In this document: positions 25,201 to 30,151 of the stretch, piece after piece
Layout: each line of letters starts with the position of its first letter
How positions within the stretch are numbered: the stretch's first letter is position 1
Virus record (IMG/VR): IMGVR_UViG_3300042090_001260
Coordinates: 1-38,989 of that record
Direction: 5' to 3' (one strand)
From: a virus
DNA: 38,989 nt
The notes under the pieces: generated by a model
The model's database searches: none
Told to the model about the DNA's origin: nothing
Seen by the model: only the letters and a program-made list of their open reading frames with translations
Position numbers and translations under genes: made by a program

Positions 25201-25574
25201 TCTATGCATGGTCGATCCAGCCCGGTCAGACGGCGAAGAACAAGTTGCATCCCCTGCTCTCATCGATGGCTCAGATGTGGGACAATCACGATTATTATGG
25301 CGATCTGATTCGCAATGAGGATGATCCCTTGGTCACGCAGCTTTGGGACGTGATGAAATTTACCGGTGTCCAGTTCGAGCCATTTACATTCCGCAATACG
25401 GCGAAACTCTACAAGGAAAAGCCCGGAGTCCAGGCCAGCCTTGGCATGCTCGGGTTCCAACCGGCGCCTGGCTACATCGTGGCGCCGGAAGCCAATGCAG
25501 CATGGGAAGCGGCAAAGCACAAAGCCGAGGTCAAGAAGACTGAGAAACACAAAGCGGCGATGGGCGAAAACTAA
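19212..25574 (+). CDS. Giant internal virion protein with HExxH and RadC/JAMM-like motifs, 2120 aa
   Basis: ATG 19212 overlaps the previous stop; a GTG at 19209 would add one residue. Parts in order: tandem SFDDLIPQQ at residues 7-28; Gly/Ala-rich helices to about 290; a Pro/Ala/Glu-rich low-complexity region to about 640; a metallopeptidase-like segment with HEVIH at 896-900 and an EEAVATASR helix downstream; a RadC/JAMM-like motif HNHP-NGAPQ-VSLSD (1107-1120) in an A/T-richer stretch (about 22340-23010); a long helical conserved C-terminal half; a membrane-like segment LSYIMALTAMTTVMGAIMTY near 1930-1955; and a Lys-rich end. Proteins of this size after the internal genes are ejected with DNA in short-tailed phages. 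Peptidase activity at either site is inferred only. Confidence 0.75.
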   Translation: MDGSSLSFDDLIPQQKAAISFDDLIPQQSMPVVDEFGRPMDTEAAPKLQPHAQTEMEPWNPSLGERATQWVKNEFGIPERQTAQEQNVLAAQQAGMAPAEARQAVGGMSEIPQQFAGKAVHVATLGLVPDPSGEAGTTAGVVGGAFGQVAGLFGAPVAAARGMTSAVGLDSVLAPAMTDTIVTGLAKGIGQESATMATAMALQQIGDSVDSPDVATAAKKEAQALKSGAEMGATYGVAGRLFPGANPAEWAARAAVAQTGTSAMEGKSPWGDFSNWENMSGQEKAQAAFNAAANILFTRTGTPTAFGRSRIPGEPEAPTATTAPQAVPAPEVIPPNGFTGAAATPSPDAAPMRGWPANIEDIAAMLMPPAAGEPAIPETPVASTTPEPAADINAQIKAMLDRKNPKDAVFVASGNEDAIPEKLPKRVQVVQRDEGTLLTTNPLKAQSFSEAPQITEQHMAVLLGLPEAKPDAQESGQQEVVQGQDADGNVIAEALTSPQKALQTTEAVEAQTPKDGAVTIVTPQEAQARRADMTAEEHEGEVNTAIQTYMDHPTEENAAAVRAAENARNEAKAAVLPVAAVPAGAVPTVPVQPGGVGTAPMPAVPPGNTEAVPAAPDENGTRAVSAAAPTEPAVKPASSLAAIVGATPRYAATMMGKGAAGFSGGSATGHGNLVLDTGVIPAFDAAVAKLPQQPISNDTVQNIYDQADSDNAQPIEWRGVIDQDGKPVAVGRTQTGVPIGADAKVVSMLQKHGLQLRATDPAKPLAVFTDDGLSHVGVMAPIKVDPEKVAETQNSSASPLERDDEGTAPPPNSIPQRVGNSTVYRAPETAAARTVAERTLNGLVTKTVGANRSKVQVVDHIETPGGSSATGMVSPDGKTIYLTLHDIDRMAGTINHEVIHVMRKAGLLSGNRWAVLEAAAPKWRRDFNIDQAYASDIENWRDEGLPDDKIDDLLNEEAVATASRKFGDGTLSPKPAGFMAVVLRSIREFFEGLRNLVKGRGFKTARGALNEIHDGDLAKDGSDIERHELGEIEEQPIPGREELHKGARDYVLFKGKETGHEHGIAIDQDGKVDRFTSNLPSKITISKENPELWKRMNTSGNNIDIHHNHPNGAPQVSLSDIRSAMMDGVNWVVSHQRPGEFSAVRMTPALRMMPRQRRDTVISASYEGALNGVYRAMSQLEDKDPTGYRGFMQKGAMEEIVNRALQKIGVIEYLSSHRWEPKSLNDVDLATKFAVNLAHHAARESAFDYGFPKIGVIDALIQHGDDSGPVSADEGFSRMSSAPIEGTEGRRWSSDRDQGYTNGSAGTRGESTDEGGLDSLGLHEDDIRDEQDRAGASRLTRILDHLDSMGPGRGPLKRPVQAIEAAADAIKNSMPGRWARRAISPGSFDVNAKNAAMAIRHMWGRLYAMEVQMGHQLNAASDMLDRMPVAEWNRIGIAWSQSHYEDIPTELQPFFRKADELTAEATARVQSIGGLKEAQEHYVGRIWRPRGQRAAVTDDEARKIYAKVASKRPLTGSKSFLKKRYYDEYEEAINAGLEPIYNPLKTQMIKMLEMNRFFGGSVLVKAAKNSGIAQFVKRGDPVPDGMMELQGPEFQREAHTIEKEGEKTVIRPGAWFAPEGWARVYNNFVSKGLSATIHAEPAQMLRDAANLMNMFQLGLSLFHPMFTSIDAQVSRIAIGIDQAVRGEFGNAAKNVLFGISPTNWVTNVKDGDRMIQSILDPHRASPEQQRLVQAFEAAGGRIWMERVLRPSDEGPIALTNFNKDNIPGPPAIRNTLIAVKAAAYLPVSLARAWKQAAQKYPDSIVRPIFNVIARTMETTSAPIMTCLVPRQKLGVFSRMASDWIASHPDASNVEFVAKMQDLWESVDNRLGQMVYDNLFWDKTFKDVSFMTVRSVGWNMGSIRELGGGSFESGQYLLNKAAGRDVEWPHRLSYIMALTAMTTVMGAIMTYLFTGSGPKQFKDYIFPPTGEKRVMKMPGGKTMSVDERISLPTYMKDVYAWSIQPGQTAKNKLHPLLSSMAQMWDNHDYYGDLIRNEDDPLVTQLWDVMKFTGVQFEPFTFRNTAKLYKEKPGVQASLGMLGFQPAPGYIVAPEANAAWEAAKHKAEVKKTEKHKAAMGEN
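19230..19295 (+). repeat. Tandem SFDDLIPQQ peptide repeat at the giant protein N-terminus
   Basis: Two copies of the nine-codon unit SFDDLIPQQ start at 19230 and 19269, 39 bases apart. Codons differ (CTA ATC CCG against TTG ATC CCA), so the peptide rather than the DNA is kept. Short FDDLIP-type motifs are typical at the start of large phage ejection proteins and may serve docking in the virion. Confidence 0.8.
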
Positions 25575-25631
25575 GTCCATATGAGATCTTGGATCAGCAT
25601 TTGCGAACAATAACTATTCGAGGTGGCAAAA

Positions 25632-25970
25632 ATGACATGGGACCAACTGGCCGTCCTCGCCGAGATCGGGGGACTATTCATTGCCGGAACTTTCATCCTT
25701 ACCGTCTATATCAATAAGGTATTCCAAGAATTCGCACGTTCCGTCAATGAATCTCTGGAACGGAACCGCAAGGAAAGCGAAGACGGCCGTCGCGAGATCT
25801 ATAAATTGATCCGCGACAATATGGACGAGGTTCGAAAAAATTACGTTCACAAAGAAGTCATGGGTCCGACCATTGAACTGCTCAAGCAGACAGACGAGGA
25901 ACATTCGCAGCAAATCATCGAAATGCGCAACCTATTCGAACGCCGTTATGGCATGCGCAGTGGTGACTAA
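25632..25970 (+). CDS. Membrane-anchored coiled-coil protein of the lysis region, 112 aa
   Basis: ATG 25632 is preferred over GTG 25623 because GAGG lies 9 bases upstream. Residues about 6-28 form one membrane helix (LAEIGGLFIAGTFILTVYI), and residues 30-105 are charged heptad-like helix (SVNESLERNRKESEDGRREI, then IELLKQTDEEHSQQII). This layout fits an inner-membrane spanin-like or holin-associated protein beside the endolysin gene. No lipobox is present. It is the first gene after the giant protein; the 57-base gap before it holds no further gene that I can support. Confidence 0.65.
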   Translation: MTWDQLAVLAEIGGLFIAGTFILTVYINKVFQEFARSVNESLERNRKESEDGRREIYKLIRDNMDEVRKNYVHKEVMGPTIELLKQTDEEHSQQIIEMRNLFERRYGMRSGD

Positions 25971-26035
25971 TAGGTTTACGGCGCCGTAGTGATCGGATAT
26001 ATTGCTGTTTGGTTCTCCCTATCGTCAGGTGACGT

Positions 26036-26542
26036 GTGAGCCCTGAAGAATTGGTCTGGTCACAAGCCTATACGACATGCAACGAAGGTGGCTTTCGCCC
26101 CGTTGCCTATCTGGACTCGTTGGGCAATTGGACGGTCGGCATCGGCTGCAAAGGGCCTGATCCGTTCTGTAGCCCTGATCCCGTCATCGGGTCAAATACC
26201 GTGTGGACGTCCAACCAAGGGTCTCTCGAATTCAACCGTCGTCATGCGACCGCCTGTGCTGCTGCCGAGGCCGATCTTGGGCCGACATATTGGGCAGCAT
26301 TGGACGGGACGCGCCAAGCTGCCTTGGTCGATACTGCGTATCAGGAGGGCGGCGGAAACGCAGCCACGGGACTCGGTGGCCTCGCTGGCTATCATCTCAT
26401 GCTGGCGGCAATTCGCGTCGAGGACTGGGTCGGCGCAGGATCGCAGTGCATCCATAGCTTGGCTGATAGGCAGACGCCGGAACGCGTTGCACGAAATGCG
26501 ATGATTCTACAGACGGGGAATCGGCCGGAACTGAATTTTTGA
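26036..26542 (+). CDS. Endolysin, GH24 (T4-type) lysozyme, 168 aa
   Basis: GTG 26036 is the only start that keeps the catalytic region; the upstream ribosome site is weak (CAGGTG). The T4-lysozyme signature is clear: E17 in CNEGGFRPVAYLDSLG, D27, and T33 in NWTVGIG, with spacing close to the T4 Glu-8x-Asp-5x-Thr triad. The helical C-terminal half contains AALVDTAYQEGGGNA and a final RNAMILQTGNRPE. It hydrolyses peptidoglycan glycan strands at the end of infection. There is no signal peptide, so export needs a holin. A 16-codon frame (25989-26039) with GTG start overlaps this start but cannot be judged. Confidence 0.9.
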   Translation: MSPEELVWSQAYTTCNEGGFRPVAYLDSLGNWTVGIGCKGPDPFCSPDPVIGSNTVWTSNQGSLEFNRRHATACAAAEADLGPTYWAALDGTRQAALVDTAYQEGGGNAATGLGGLAGYHLMLAAIRVEDWVGAGSQCIHSLADRQTPERVARNAMILQTGNRPELNF

Positions 26543-26555
26543 TCTGGAGGAACCG

Positions 26556-26759
26556 ATGAATGAGTACGTAAAATACGTTGGCGGTGGACTGATTTTGGCA
26601 TCTCTCTATGGACTTGTCCTTCTCGGAAAGATCGATGCCACGGTCTACTATGGCATCGCTATGTCGGCACTTGCTGGCCTTGGCGTGCACGCCGCCGTTA
26701 CGACACCCTATTCGTCGTCGAAAGATGACGACGCAAACCCTCCTCCCGCCGGGCCGTAA
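26556..26759 (+). CDS. Small two-helix membrane protein, holin candidate, 67 aa
   Basis: ATG 26556 has a good GGAGG 7 bases upstream. Residues about 7-26 (VGGGLILASLYGLVLLG) and 28-48 (ATVYYGIAMSALAGLGVHAA) are hydrophobic helices joined by a short KID turn, and the C-terminus is charged and Pro-rich (SSSKDDDANPPP). Size, topology and position directly after the endolysin gene fit a class II holin. No holin family signature is seen, so the assignment is by context. Confidence 0.65.
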   Translation: MNEYVKYVGGGLILASLYGLVLLGKIDATVYYGIAMSALAGLGVHAAVTTPYSSSKDDDANPPPAGP

Positions 26760-26803
26760 GGATTGTCTTCGGTTCCGGCACAAACCCAAAAGGATTCATC
26801 GCC

Positions 26804-27088
26804 ATGGAAAATCTTGCGTCTCCCGTTACCGTCGCCGTCACATTCAAAGATGCGGCAGGAAATACCGTTGCGGCACCGGCCGGCGTCACTTTCGTCAGCA
26901 GTGCCACGGGCGTCGATACGCTGGCCTTTACTGACACGCAGAAGTCCGACGGCACCTACGATCTGGTGGTGTCGCCTGGTACTCCCGGTACGGATACCGT
27001 CACGGCATCCGGACTGACTGGCAGCCTTTCGGTTACCGTGACTGCGGCACCGGCGGTCAGCGTCGAATTCAACCCACCTTCGGTCTAA
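26804..27088 (+). CDS. Bacterial Ig-like domain protein, 94 aa
   Basis: ATG 26804 has AAGGA 9 bases upstream. The whole protein reads as one Ig-like (BIG-type) beta sandwich: VTVAVTFKDAAGNTVAAPAG, then ADGT-like KSDGTYDLVVSPGTPG and GLTGSLSVTVTAAP. There is no signal peptide. Such domains decorate phage heads and tails and bind weakly to cell-surface sugars. It is odd to find it alone in the lysis region; it may be a virion decoration protein expressed late. Confidence 0.65.
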   Translation: MENLASPVTVAVTFKDAAGNTVAAPAGVTFVSSATGVDTLAFTDTQKSDGTYDLVVSPGTPGTDTVTASGLTGSLSVTVTAAPAVSVEFNPPSV

Positions 27089-27091
27089 GCG

Positions 27092-27214
27092 ATGGTCGAT
27101 GCTGTCGCCAAGTTTTTGGCGTGGATCATCGGCGGCTCGGTTGCTGTCTGTGTCGTCCTTCTGGTTGCCGCCATCGTCTATATGGCGGTGACCAAGACCA
27201 ACCCGTTTCTGTAG
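27092..27214 (+). CDS. Single-helix membrane microprotein, 40 aa
   Basis: ATG 27092 starts three bases after the upstream stop, and the frame closes at TAG 27212-27214. Residues about 9-33 are one hydrophobic helix (LAWIIGGSVAVCVVLLVAAI), followed by VTKTNPFL. There is a clear gene behind it with its own ribosome site. In the lysis region this may be a small holin, antiholin or other lysis regulator. No family is recognised because of its size. Confidence 0.55.
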   Translation: MVDAVAKFLAWIIGGSVAVCVVLLVAAIVYMAVTKTNPFL

Positions 27215-27224
27215 GAGAACCGCC

Positions 27225-27668
27225 GTGAAATTTCTGAAGATCATCGCATCGTTCGCTTTTCTCTTTCTCGTGGCAGCATGCACGTCGACCACAACGACGA
27301 CGAATGGTGTCACCACCACGACATCGACTCCCGTCGTCACGCTTGCCCAAGCGCAGGCCGAAGCACCGATTCTGCTGGCCAACCTCAAAACGATCATCGC
27401 GACCTACGAATCGAGCGCATCCGTTGATCCGACGGTGAAGACAAATATCGACTTGGCGATGTCCAGCCTGACGGTTGCCGTGAACAGCTTCGTCAGCATG
27501 GGGCCGACGGTGAACTATGTGACGGCTGGCAATGCAATCTTGACTGCGGCGAACACCATCGTCGGATTGGTTCCTGGCATCGACGCAAACACCAAAGCGA
27601 TCATTCAGGGATCTATTTCGGTGTTCGAACTGGTGCTGCCGCTCCTGTCGCAACCCGCAGGCTCGTGA
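27225..27668 (+). CDS. Lipoprotein, 147 aa
   Basis: GTG 27225 follows TAGGAG. The N-terminus KFLKIIASFAFLFLVAAC is a lipoprotein signal with a V-A-A-C lipobox (Cys19). The mature start is very Thr-rich (TSTTTTTNGVTTTTSTPVV), a flexible linker, and the rest is helical (QAQAEAPILLANLKTIIATY, LDMAMSSL-like). The residue after Cys is Thr, so outer-membrane placement is expected. It could be the outer partner of a spanin-like pair with the 25632 product, though the two are not adjacent. Function otherwise unknown. Confidence 0.65.
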   Translation: MKFLKIIASFAFLFLVAACTSTTTTTNGVTTTTSTPVVTLAQAQAEAPILLANLKTIIATYESSASVDPTVKTNIDLAMSSLTVAVNSFVSMGPTVNYVTAGNAILTAANTIVGLVPGIDANTKAIIQGSISVFELVLPLLSQPAGS

Positions 27669-27672
27669 GACT

Positions 27673-27990
27673 ATGCGCGCCGTCATCATTCTCGCTGCAG
27701 CGTTATCTTTGACCGGATGCGCTGCTGGTGCGGCTGCGGGCGGCGCAGCGGGTGGTGGGCTGGCGACGGCGCTCACCATCAACACGGACGCCGATACGGC
27801 GCTGAAGATAGTCAAACCGGTCAATACGGTGCTGTGTGTCGTGCGGCCCTTTAACCCAAAGAGCGCCGAAGCCAAAGCCGCAGTCGATGCCTTCTGCGCG
27901 CACCTTCCCGATTCGACGCTTGGATTGTTGCCGCAGATGCTGGCGATCATCGAAGCGGTCGATGCCGCCCATGATACAGGATCGCCGTGA
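27673..27990 (+). CDS. Small lipoprotein with glycine-zipper, 105 aa
   Basis: ATG 27673 starts four bases after the preceding gene. The signal MRAVIILAAALSLTGC has an L-T-G-C lipobox (Cys16). Immediately after it is an Ala/Gly-rich zipper (AAGAAAGGAAGGGLATAL), which can pack in membranes, then a Pro/Asn/Ala region and a helical end (LGLLPQMLAIIEAVDAA). Two more Cys (CVVRPF and FCAHL) may form a disulphide. Two adjacent lipoprotein genes in a phage lysis region suggest a role at the outer membrane. Confidence 0.65.
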   Translation: MRAVIILAAALSLTGCAAGAAAGGAAGGGLATALTINTDADTALKIVKPVNTVLCVVRPFNPKSAEAKAAVDAFCAHLPDSTLGLLPQMLAIIEAVDAAHDTGSP

Positions 27991-28112
27991 TGGAAGACGA
28001 GGGGGAGCGACTAGGAATTGTCTGGTATTCCATCGTCGGCGCGGGAATCCTCTCGCTCTATCTTTTTGCTTTCGCGGTCATCTGGGTTTCGATTCATTCG
28101 GTGTCTTCGTGA
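27990..28112 (+). CDS. Single-helix membrane microprotein, 40 aa
   Basis: ATG 27990 overlaps the previous stop (TGATG), and the frame ends in a TGA that overlaps the next start (GTGA), a tight coupling that supports a real gene. The N-terminus is acidic (EDEGERLG) and residues about 10-33 form one hydrophobic helix (IVWYSIVGAGILSLYLFAFA). No family recognised. It is a candidate lysis regulator or helper of the lipase encoded next. Confidence 0.55.
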   Translation: MEDEGERLGIVWYSIVGAGILSLYLFAFAVIWVSIHSVSS

Positions 28113-28720
28113 CTCCCGCCAGTAAATTTGCGCGTCTTGTCGCCTACGCCTATACGCTTTCGGTCTACGATTTCGGATCAAAGGACGGTGCGGCGCGGGC
28201 GCATATCGAGACGATTGATGGACTTAAAACGGTTGCCGTTCCGGGAACCAATGACTTCGCCTGTTGGCTGGCCGATCTGGATATTTTGACCGCCAACACG
28301 CCGCTCGGGACGATCCATCAGGGGTTTCATCTGGCGGCACAGACCATCGCTGGGCAAGTGATCGGTGAGACACCTGACGTTCTGACAGGGCATAGCGAAG
28401 GCGCCGATCTGGCGTTGCATTTCGCTGGAGATTGCTGCCTCGCTGGCCATCCGCCGAAACTTGTCTGGGCGTTTGAGCCGGCGCATCTCTGCATCGACGA
28501 CACGCTTGCGGGAATTTTTAAGCACTATGGCGTCGATGTCAAAATCACACGGCACGGCGGAGACATCGTCCCCATCGTGCCGCGTAAGATCCATCCGTGG
28601 CGCCATCCACTTGTTTCTCCAGTGATTCCGTTTGGTGTCCCGACTCCGGTGATTGGCGGATTGGAAGACCACTATCTGGATGATCGGTTCATCGCTGACC
28701 TTGACGGATCCGGACTGTAG
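28109..28720 (+). CDS. Class 3 lipase-like alpha/beta hydrolase, 203 aa
   Basis: GTG 28109 overlaps the preceding stop. The fold signature is clear: VAVPGTNDFACWLADLDI at the front, a GHSEG nucleophile elbow with Ser96, the acid in RHGGDIVPIVP (Asp152) and His188 in LEDHYLDD, in the order and spacing of fungal-type (class 3) lipases. No signal peptide, so it acts in the cytoplasm, at the inner membrane, or only after lysis, or leaves with the virion. Likely substrates are membrane lipids or esters; that is family knowledge. It closes the late operon, next to lipoprotein and membrane microgenes. Confidence 0.75.
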   Translation: MTPASKFARLVAYAYTLSVYDFGSKDGAARAHIETIDGLKTVAVPGTNDFACWLADLDILTANTPLGTIHQGFHLAAQTIAGQVIGETPDVLTGHSEGADLALHFAGDCCLAGHPPKLVWAFEPAHLCIDDTLAGIFKHYGVDVKITRHGGDIVPIVPRKIHPWRHPLVSPVIPFGVPTPVIGGLEDHYLDDRFIADLDGSGL

Positions 28721-28990
28721 TCACGCTTCTGACGCCGGTGGAATCGGAGCGAACTCCCGAACGCAGAAATTATCCCGTAGCACTGGAGGCCATCCGGCTT
28801 GAAGCGCCAGTCCCTGTCCGCCGAGTCGCGTCTGGATCGGAATGAAGGTCGCCACAGGAGGATTGAGGTGGCATGCGCCTTGATCCTGGCCGCTCTCAAA
28901 ATGACTGTTGGCACAGGTCTCGCAGCGATTCGGACGTTTGGCTGTGATCTTGGCATCGTGTTCGATGATCAGGGTAGATTTGTTGCTCAT
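28721..28990 (-). CDS. Small Cys-rich (zinc-ribbon-like) early protein, 89 aa
   Basis: The ATG at 28990 has AAAGGAG 9 bases upstream on this strand. The N-terminus is Lys/Ser-rich. Residues 20-45 hold RCETCANSHFESGQDQGACH, then LNPPV: C-x2-C followed by a further Cys and a Pro-Pro, a layout frequent in small phage proteins of unknown function. A third Cys occurs at NFCVREF. It is the last gene of the - strand block. Its stop codon touches the stop of the lipase gene on the other strand. Confidence 0.7.
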   Translation of the reverse strand: MSNKSTLIIEHDAKITAKRPNRCETCANSHFESGQDQGACHLNPPVATFIPIQTRLGGQGLALQAGWPPVLRDNFCVREFAPIPPASEA

Positions 28991-29004
28991 GCGGGAGTGC
29001 TCCT

Positions 29005-29091
29005 TTATTTGGTGGCGTTTGATCCTAATTTTTTCGCACGGCGATCAGTCAGTTTGTCAATGTTGGACGACATGGCATCGGGCCGCATCAT
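29005..29091 (-). CDS. 28-aa microprotein repeating the C-terminus of the MazG-like protein
   Basis: ATG 29091 overlaps the upstream gene's TGA (ATGA) and the frame ends with TAA 16 bases before the next gene's start. The peptide contains DAMSSNIDKLTDRRAKK, which matches DIMGSNIDKLTERRVAK at the end of the MazG-like protein encoded at 32929-33249 (12 of 17 residues identical). Most of the base differences are in third codon positions (ATT/ATC, AAA/AAG, ACT/ACC), so both copies appear to have been kept under selection. It may be a stand-alone tail domain or a partner of MazG. Very short, so moderate confidence. Confidence 0.5.
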   Translation of the reverse strand: MMRPDAMSSNIDKLTDRRAKKLGSNATK

Positions 29092-29528
29092 CCCTCCTTC
29101 GGCGCCGGCAGCAGCCGCTGCGCGCTGTCAATCAGCCGCGATCCGTCGGACAGTAGCATCTGGCCAAGAAACACTTCCTCGAAGCTGAGAATCCCGCACT
29201 CGACGGCAACGACTTGCCCTTTGGTCCAGTCGCGCAGCACCGAATTGACGGCGATCAGCCCTTGTTTGAGTGCGGCTGCCTCATATTCCTGCCGCGTCTT
29301 CCGGCTTCGGTAGGTGTGCGGATGCTCTTTGAGATACATCGCTGCCCAGCCCTTGGCTGATGCCCGAAGTTCGATCGGCCGCCCGCGATGTACAAAGGCG
29401 AGCAGGACCGACGATTCGCCGAAGTCGTCCATGAAGCCAACGCGCTCGCAGCCGAGGCGACGCAGGAGCTTCGTGATTTCTTCGCGCGCTGCGGCCCCGC
29501 TGGTGGCGGATTCATAGGGAACGGTCAT
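29088..29528 (-). CDS. Hypothetical early protein, 146 aa
   Basis: ATG 29528 overlaps the stop of the upstream microgene (TGATG). The protein is mixed alpha/beta: AAAREEITKLLRRLGCERVG, then SSVLLAFVHRGRPIELRASA and GWAAMYLKEHPHTYRSRKTR. The C-terminal half is Leu-rich (FEEVFLGQMLLSDGS). No catalytic motif is seen. A similar compact protein is known from other phages as a hypothetical; I do not recall its function. Translation is probably coupled to the membrane microgene upstream. Confidence 0.65.
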   Translation of the reverse strand: MTVPYESATSGAAAREEITKLLRRLGCERVGFMDDFGESSVLLAFVHRGRPIELRASAKGWAAMYLKEHPHTYRSRKTRQEYEAAALKQGLIAVNSVLRDWTKGQVVAVECGILSFEEVFLGQMLLSDGSRLIDSAQRLLPAPKEG

Positions 29529-29656
29529 CACCAGTACTTCACGACAAAGTGAATGACTGCATAGGCAGTCCCGGCCATCAGCCCGAACCAGACGAGCCCA
29601 GCAATGCCTATGAGGCCACGCCGGACGATTATCTGCATTCGCTGTTCAAGGTACAT
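29528..29656 (-). CDS. Small membrane protein, 42 aa
   Basis: ATG 29656 has a strong GGAGGG 7 bases upstream, and its stop overlaps the next start. Positive residues (QRMQIIVRRG) precede one hydrophobic helix (LIGIAGLVWFGLMAGTAYAV), ending HFVVKYW; the positive-inside rule puts the N-terminus in the cytoplasm. Family not recognised. One of several membrane microproteins in this early block. Confidence 0.6.
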   Translation of the reverse strand: MYLEQRMQIIVRRGLIGIAGLVWFGLMAGTAYAVIHFVVKYW

Positions 29657-29659
29657 GGC

Positions 29660-30151
29660 TTATCCCTCCGTCCGGTCCAAGCGTTCGATCTCGGCGACAA
29701 TTAGCGCGGCGGCGCGGATGAGGTCACGACGTCGGTCTTTGGGTTTCCACCATTTCCAATGCCACCGCCAACCACGCGGCACTCGACGCGACGTTCCATC
29801 CTCATCAAACCGAAGAATCGAATCATCACGCCCGGATGCATGAAGCGCGTAACATCCCGCCGCTGCGGCAAGTTCCCCGTCGTTGTGCAGATCGTCATGT
29901 GACTCCGACCAGCCCTCTTCCTCGACCTGCCGGCGGCGCTCGGCCGCGATCTCTTCAATGACGGCAGACCCCTGACCGATCGCCAGCACGTATTCCAGCA
30001 TGGCGCGGGCCTGGTTGCAGTCCAGAAGGTTTGTCCCGGTCGGCATCGGATATGCCGGATTTCGCACAAATGAAATTCCGCCATCGGGATTGAAGGTTTC
30101 CGGCAATCTCCAGCCAAGGAAACGGTTCACTGCTTCGTCAATGTCGCTCAT
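29660..30151 (-). CDS. Conserved phage protein, 163 aa
   Basis: ATG 30151 overlaps the stop of the upstream gene (ATGA); a GTG at 30160 would extend it by three residues. The C-terminal domain contains IAAERRRQVEEEGWSESHDD, then GELAAAAGCYALHA, and the Trp-rich RGWRWHWKWWKP followed by RRRDLIRAAALIVAEIERLD, a pattern well known from phage and prophage proteins of unknown function (often near nucleotide-metabolism genes). The N-terminal 60 residues form a separate domain (FLGWRLPETFNPDGG, QARAMLEYVLAIGQG), suggesting a fusion of two small phage modules. Confidence 0.65.
   Translation of the reverse strand: MSDIDEAVNRFLGWRLPETFNPDGGISFVRNPAYPMPTGTNLLDCNQARAMLEYVLAIGQGSAVIEEIAAERRRQVEEEGWSESHDDLHNDGELAAAAGCYALHASGRDDSILRFDEDGTSRRVPRGWRWHWKWWKPKDRRRDLIRAAALIVAEIERLDRTEG

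Noticed and set aside
25989-26039. 16-residue GTG frame overlapping the endolysin start
   Set aside because: The GTGA overlap and hydrophobic content are suggestive, but there is no good ribosome site and it is too short to support.
26708-27950. Long - strand frames (229 and 274 codons) across the lysis region
   Set aside because: Arg-rich text without domains, opposite several + strand genes with signal peptides, lipoboxes and ribosome sites.
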